Shown: positions 57,868 through 64,000 of the stretch, in pieces
Layout: every line of letters begins with the position of its first letter
How positions within the stretch are numbered: the first letter of the stretch is position 1
Assembly (NCBI GenBank): GCA_030737875.1
Contig: CM060909.1
Span: forward strand, 30,029,659 to 30,093,658
Length of the DNA: 64,000 bases
Reading direction: 5' to 3'
DNA from: Allium sativum
Taxonomy: Eukaryota; Streptophyta; Magnoliopsida; Asparagales; Amaryllidaceae
Notes under the pieces: generated by a model
Told to the model about the DNA's origin: nothing
Databases searched by the model: none
Seen by the model: the letters and a program-made list of their open reading frames with translations, nothing else
Position numbers and translations under genes: made by a program

Positions 57868-60800
57868 AACGGGATTAATCCATTGAATTGCCAGTGCATA
57901 AATAAGGTAAATTGTTAAACAACGCAATGCTTTTTAGAAAACGAAACCATTATAAGACTCTAGTCCCATCACACAATGCAACGCAAACCAGAGGATAGAG
58001 TTTTACCTTATAATGGTCAAAAATGCTTGATACGATAAAACGGACATGTGATTATTATTAGTGTATATATGTTTCAAAAATCTTTCAATCATAGATGGCA
58101 TATCTACCATATACTATGTCGCCATACTAGTTTTACAATCAAAACCATACAGTGTCGTATTGGAAGTTGGATTTCCATCATGAACCAAGGCAAGGGAACG
58201 ACCTTACCAAATTCGAGACTCTTTAGCCCGAGCCTCAGGACTCGGTCGCAACTGCACCTGGAGCCATCAGGCCGGTCCCCAACTTATGTTGGTGTATGAT
58301 ATATAAATTCCTGAGTAATACGTCTCCCCGCCCTATGGGGCATAAAATAGAGACACTAGGGACTCAAACACCGAGGCGCCTCACAATCCATCATCCACAT
58401 AAGTAAAAATGTCTGGGCTTGTAAAACCCTAACACCACTTCTAGCTAGAAAGAAACGCATGTTCTCCCTGGATCCTTCTCCCGTTTCTGGTTCATACCGG
58501 GGTGTGAGGCTCACGAAGTAATGCTATACACAAAGCTATGCTGAAATAAGCTATGCTTTGATCATCAACCACAAGGCTCTGCTTTTCAACAATAAGGCTT
58601 GATCATTTGCATCTTAGCATGCCACATTGTCAATCCATACCATACCAATGATTTCTGCCAATATATAACCTCTAAGCTCATACATCTCAAAAAAGGGTGT
58701 TATGCAAGAGAATAAATTCTCTGCCACCAAACATATATATATTTAGAAAAGATCAATGAATACAGCATAAAGGAATAAAACGTCAGACATACCATCCATT
58801 TACAAGTTCGTTCTGGGTCCAAACGAAACTGGGGGCACCTTATTCCTCGTCCCATATGTCCAATACAGGAGAGAGGTCCTCGCATATCCGGACAATCAAC
58901 AAGTACGTCCGGACAACTACCACTGTAACCCTTTCAAGGCAGCAACTCCAATCAAAGGCATCAGTAGTCGTCCATTCGATGTGAAGATCGCCGGTCTTCA
59001 ACCACCGTCCTTATCTTCGACATTTAATCGTCGTAGTAATTATTCAGAATGGGTTGAACCGGGCCTTTCTGAATAACTCGCGTATTTTATAATCAAAAAT
59101 CAAGTGCTATAAAAACACCTCATATGCCACACACCAACTTAGAATATTCTTTTAATAAAATATTCACATTATTAGGGAAAGGTTCCCATTAATTTTATCA
59201 AAGATAAATTCTTTAAATTTATTCTTTAATCTTCTTTTTAATGATTCATTAAAACTCCAATTTGGTTTTAATATCAAAAACCATTACTTAATGATTATTC
59301 CACTTTACCGAATTAATCTTGTCTTCAACCGGGTTAAAGAACGATTGTCATTTAAAAACATTGTTCACGATAAACCCAAAATCTTCTTCCATTAAATATG
59401 GAATTTCATAGAAATCCAATCAATACATAATCGATATAAATTTCTGTATCAGACTAATAATATAAATAGAATAACGGCAAAGCCATTTAAATTACATATA
59501 TAGTAACGGACTTCTTTTACAAAAGCTCATCTCGATTATTATTAAATCGAATTCCCTTCAATTCCAATTTAATATATTGAATTGGAAAACTTTACTTTGG
59601 AAAATTTCCATTTAAATCTTAATAAAAGATTTATAAATTCCAAACCATCTTTTTACTGTTAATTGGGTTAAAGAACAAATGTCGTTTAAAAAGCAGTTCA
59701 CGATAAACCCAATTCACATTTCATTTTATTCCAATTACTAAATATAATTAGAAACCCTAATAATCTTAATTAAAAGATGTATTCTTTTCATACGGGGTTT
59801 AAGAACAGTGTTATTTAAGACACATTCACGACAAACCCAAAATTCAATTTACTTTATTTAATTCCAATTAAATATTAATTAATTGGAAAACTTCATTAAA
59901 TTTTAATTTAAAGATTTATTCTAGTTAATAACTAGTTCATATCGATAAAAATATATTTTTATCTTTACAAAATTGGAATTTTTCAATCCAATTCTTTCAA
60001 ATCATTTATTATGATTATACATAATTTTTCTGTATTTTTAATAATTTTATTAAGCCTTTACAGCCGGTTTCCAATAACGGCCATCGAACTGCACTTACAA
60101 CGACCTTTCTAAAATTGATTTGGACATAATTCCAAATACAACCGTTAGATTTCAACTCTCTTATATTCGTTGTAAATCTCTTTTCGATACGAACCCAACG
60201 GTTCTGGGTTTAGAAGAATCCGACGGTTGGATATCCCGTTACATCAATTTGAAGTTAATGGTCGAAATTCGCAAACGGTCGCTGCGCGGCGCGTTCTATT
60301 CAGGCCATTAAATAAATATATATATAGTATATACATATATTTCGTCGATTTCCAATTAAATCGTATTTTATTATATATTTATAAATTCGTTTTAAAACGA
60401 TTTCAAATCCATTTTCAATTTTAAATAAAAATTGAACATTCTATATCTTTATCATATTAAAATAATAATATTTCCAAAATATTAAATTTTGAGATCGCTA
60501 CTTTTCGATATTCATTATAAAATGAAAAAAATCGATTGATAAACCCGTTCAGGTTAAAATAACGTTTTCTACTTAATTTGGCTTCACATTTTTATATTTT
60601 TGCGTCCATCCAAAAATGGACATAAAAATCATAATTTTGTTTTCCATTTAATTTTTATTTTCAAATATTCGTTATTTAAAAATATTCTTTATTTTAAAAA
60701 TATTCTTTATATTGAAATGTGCTTTATTTTAAAATATTCTTTACATTAAAGGATATTCTGAATCGGAATGCGACTCAATCAATTACCATATAATTTCAAT

Positions 60801-61089
60801 TATATGGATTTCATACATCGCATGTATATAACAATAATGATAAATAATCAATAAACAATCCATTCACATCCAGAGTGAAATTTATAGTTGTGTGAGCATT
60901 AAAATAAATAAATAAATAATGCTCATCACAAACTGTCAATCCATCGATTGACAAACAACTAAATATTGGGACTAGTGTATGTCAAATATCATCCCAATAC
61001 CTATGTGGGGTTTTCAGACAACAATTTATATAAATAAATCATTGGTTAATAAATTTAACCAGTTATAATTCGGTTTGAATTATATCTAA

Positions 61090-62690
61090 TATCACTACCA
61101 TAATAACGATAATGTTAAACAAATGTACATCTTTCTACTTCTCTAACATGTTAATGTTAATATTAAACAAATGAACATTTTCTACTTCTATAACATGTAA
61201 ATGTTGATATTAAACAAATGTACATTTCTACCTCTATAACATGTAAATGTTAATATTAAACAAATGCATATTTTAATGATTCCTGCTTACATTAAAAATG
61301 TAATTTTAATGTAAAAACATTTTTATCAAACAATGCATATTTTAATGATTCCTACTTACATTCAAAATGTAATTTTTAATGTAAAAACATTTTTATCAAA
61401 CAATAATCTTTTTATTGAATCCTTTTATACATTAAAAATGAGCTTTTAATGTAAACATATTATAATCAAACTTTAATCTTTTTATATAACCATTTGTACA
61501 TTAAAATTGTACTTTCTTATGTTAACACATTTTTACCAAAGTTTTAATCTTTCTAGCCAATCCTTTATTACATTAAAGATGTAATTTTAATGTTAACATC
61601 TTCTTATCAAAGTATGATCTTTTTAATAATCCCTCCAGTTCCAAATACTTGACGTTTTGTGAAGTCCTCTAATTTTCTAAATATATGACGTTCAAAGTTT
61701 GCTTTCTTTTCCAATGTATTTTTATTCCCTCAAATGGCAGCTGGAAGGATACTTTTTTCTTTGATTTTGTTCCAGGGTGGTACTATTGGTGACGCATTCT
61801 ATTGGCTTTCTTTCCCAATGCATGTTTGTTCCCTCAAATGGCAGCAGGAGGGATACTTTTTGCTTTGGTTTTGTAGAATTCACGTTAATTTTTGGTCAAG
61901 CATTTTGGTGTTAACTTTAATTAATGCAGTTCTTACTTTTCTTAATATGTGTGAAAAAGTCTAAAACGACTAATATTGAGAACTAGAGGGAGTAAATCTT
62001 TATTACATTTAAAATGTAATTTTAATGTTAACATCTTTATCACTTTTGATTCCTTTTTAATCTTCCTATCTTACAATAAAAATGTAATCTTTTAATTTCA
62101 AACAATGATCATTTTTATGTACACAACAAAAATGTGAATTTTTATGTTAACATATTTTCATTTCAAATAATTAATCTTATTTAATGATTCATTTACATTA
62201 AAAAGGTAAATTTTAATGTAAAAACATTTTCAAACAATGAATCTTATTTAATGATTCATTTACATTAAAAAGGTAAATTTTAATGTAAAAAACATTTTTT
62301 ACCAAAAATGATATTTTTAATCTAACATAACATTTTTATAATAACATAACATTTCTAAATAAATGACATTTTTATAATAACATGACATTTCTAAATAAAT
62401 GACATCTTCATATTAACATGACATGATTCTAATTAAAAGACATTTTTATTTAACATAACAAGATTCTAAATAAAAGACATTTTTATTTAACATAACAAGA
62501 TTCTAAATAAAAGACATTTTTATTTAACATAACAAGATTCTAAACAAAAGACATTTTTATTTTAACATAACATTTTCCAACAAAATTTCTAACATAACAT
62601 TTTCTAACAATAGCCGTTTCTAACAAAAATGATATTTTTATTTAAACAAAACATTATCTAAACAATTGACATTTTTATTTAAATAATTAA
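61090..62690. repeat. Palindromic minisatellite zone of element D LTR
   Basis: Degenerate units with inverted arms such as TTTACATTAAAA...TTTTAATGTAAA, TACATT-AAA-AATGTA and TAACATGTAAATGTTAATAT. Near 62440-62545, about 38-bp units (CATTTTTATTTAACATAAC, then AAGATTCTAAATAAAAGA) occur three times almost unchanged, pointing to recent expansion. A MITE interrupts the zone at 61629-61992. Confidence 0.82.
61629..61992. mobile_element. Stowaway-like MITE
   Basis: 364 bp with imperfect terminal inverted repeats of about 30 bp: left ATCCCTCCAGTTCCAAATAC, right (reverse complement) CTCCCTCTAGTTCTCAATAT, both continuing to an ACGTTTT/TCGTTTT word. TA lies outside each end (61627-61628, 61993-61994). 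Size, CTCCCTC-type ends and the TA target fit Stowaway MITEs, moved by Tc1/mariner transposase. Inside, a segment with CAAATGGCAGC(T/A)GGA(A/G)GGATAC is tandemly duplicated (61706-61782 and 61805-61877). The 76-codon open frame across it is not a credible gene. Confidence 0.8.
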
Positions 62691-62800
62691 AGATTATATT
62701 TTTTTCCCAAAAATATAATTCAACGAATCATTACCATCACAGTCAGTCAATCAATCTAAATTTTGTATGGCGCATATTTTTAATATCACAACCACAATCA

Positions 62801-62831
<31 letters not shown>

Positions 62832-62859
62832 TTTTAAAACATGGCCTCGTTAATGGCGA

Positions 62860-62877
62860 CTGGTGATTTCTCACCAG
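62860..62877 (-). other. Hairpin with donor-like GGTGAG (element D)
   Basis: Plus CTGGTGA-TTTC-TCACCAG, a perfect seven-base inverted repeat. On minus it reads GGTGAGAA, a donor-like site, as in A (35779-35793) and B (25727-25741), and it sits next to the palindromic array as they do. Confidence 0.5.
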
Positions 62878-62989
62878 ATTTCGTCATGCGTGAGTGCCTA
62901 CATTTATTTTCCTTCCTTAATTCGTTTTCTTTCAATTGAATTCCTCAGTAACCTTCAACGATAATCTTCGTTGAAAATACTTCTGTTTT

Positions 62990-64000
62990 CCATCGGTTTT
63001 TGACAAATGTTTTCTTCATTTTAATTTTTCTTTTGAAGTCAGATTTGGTTTTCTTCTATTAATCGCAGATGACCAAATTCATAAATCGGCCTCTACACCT
63101 CGGATGCATCAACTTAATGAAGATCCATAGCTGATCTAAATCTGTTTGAAAGCTAGAGAACAAGACTTTGGGGGAATTGGGATCAGGCATTGCCAGTGCA
63201 AGTGTTGAATCACTTCCGATTCTTCATAACTTTTTCTTCAGATTTCACCATTTTTCATAATTGGTAAGTGTTCGGATCTGATTTTTAGAATTGTTTGGGG
63301 TAATAAGTTAGGGTTTGGTTTGTCTTTGGTCTGAAGTTTTAAGTTGATGATAGTTTGAATTGCGATTTAAAGATTTATTAAATGATTTGAAGTAGAAAAG
63401 AAATATGGGTTCGTTGTTATTTCAATACGCATTGTTTTATCAGATTTATATGATATATGCTGTTAAATCAGAGGAGCAGTTGATATCTTAATTATATTTC
63501 ACCCTTTATGGAGTTGGTGTCCATTATTCCCAGTAAGGTTGTTCTTCCAGAAATTGAAAATCAGTGAATTTTTGTGACGTTTTGGAAGTAAAACTACACG
63601 ACTACTGGAGTAGATGAAATGTTGGTTCTCTAATTCCAGTAAGTTGGATATGGATTCCTAGTAATTCAGTTTGGGATTTTAACATGACATAAATCAGTTT
63701 TAGAGTAAGATTTGGATCTGGTTTATGTTTTAATCACCTAGTTTAGTTAGATGGTTTTGGTTACAAGTTCATGAGCATAAGTTTTTTTTTTTGATCATTT
63801 CTCCAATTAATTAAGAATTGCCCTGGTCTGGAGCAAATCTATGTGGTGGCATTTAAATTTTACTGGTATGAAACCTACAAACTGTTGATTCTGGCTCTAG
63901 GATTGATTCATAGGAGTCTGTGAATCATCAACCAGACCTAGAGAATGGAATGGAAGAATATTTTTGGGATTTCAGTAGGATGAATTTAGATGTTATCAAT
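62990..64000 (+). other. Gene-like leader sequence of uncertain origin at window end
   Basis: The composition changes here: pyrimidine-rich TTCTTC/TTTTCTTCAG stretches are followed by TTG then GTAAGTGTT at 63264, a good plus-strand donor, and a long T-rich intron-like tail (TAGGGTTTGG...GTTTTAATC). It could be the 5' untranslated exon of a plus-strand gene beyond the window, or part of D's LTR. No coding frame can be supported. Confidence 0.3.

Larger units (their letters stand above)
57309..64000 (-). repeat. Element D right LTR (5' LTR on minus strand), cut by window end
   Basis: It begins TGTAATGACCCG and runs at least 5.5 kb with the lineage's marks: CAGTC-ATGG-GACTG (57788-57801), CCGC-TAAC-GCGG (57856-57867), a TATTGGAAGTTGGATTTCC block (near 58155), a 200-bp module (60080-60300), a TGTCAAT...ATTGACA hairpin near 60936, palindromic arrays (61090-62690) and a donor-like hairpin (62860-62877). 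It is closer to B than to C. The LTR end lies beyond the window or is replaced by other sequence after about 62900. Confidence 0.75.

Noticed and set aside
61734..61964. 76-codon frame in the MITE as a small gene
   Set aside because: It spans a duplicated MITE segment and the terminal region. MITEs carry no genes, and there is no motif.

Overview
The window is plant nuclear repeat DNA. Three Ty3/gypsy chromovirus copies of Tekay/Del type (gag with CCHC knuckles, protease, RT, RNase H, HHCC/DDE integrase, C-terminal chromodomain-like segment) lie on the plus strand, primed by initiator-Met tRNA. They are interleaved with a lineage of very long, AT-rich LTRs on the minus strand. I recognise no host protein gene, rRNA, tRNA or CRISPR. 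The species cannot be told from sequence alone; it is an angiosperm-like, repeat-dense, probably heterochromatic region.

Layout. 1-15952 is a tandem chromovirus array: an internal region cut by the window edge (element 1), a shared LTR (4263-7550), a complete internal region (element 2, 7551-12706) and a final LTR (12707-15952). 15953-37730 is element A, a minus-strand LTR element with a 1.5 kb non-coding internal region (17319-18834). Its right LTR (about 6.0 kb) is split by element B (21681-34575; TSD ACTCT on both sides; LTRs 5984 and 5869 bp; internal region only 1042 bp). 37731-44761 is LTR-like sequence C of the same lineage, interrupted by chromovirus element 3 (44762-56027; TSD CATAT; LTRs 3121 and 3123 bp, nearly identical by eye). 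56028-56831 holds a Copia-like remnant and the end of element D's left LTR, 56832-57308 is D's tiny internal region, and 57309-64000 is D's right LTR, cut by the window end and carrying a Stowaway-like MITE.

All three chromovirus pol genes are broken. Element 1 has nonsense codons. Element 2 has nonsense codons and frameshifts. Element 3 has frameshifts, nonsense codons and an in-frame loss of the RT segment that carries motif A. Elements 1 and 2 share a changed protease active site (DSS instead of DSG).

The most unusual content is the A/B/C/D lineage: LTRs of 6 kb or more around an internal region of 0.5-1.5 kb with only a tRNA-Met PBS, a purine tract and no enzyme genes. The LTRs hold TATA-exon-donor arrangements, arrays of short palindromes with a different sequence in each family, a splice-donor-like site inside a small hairpin, and several short hairpins whose stems differ by compensating changes between families. 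Their PBS and PPT blocks resemble those of the chromoviruses here, so they may be cis-parasites of that machinery. All similarity statements are by eye; no alignment or database search was run.
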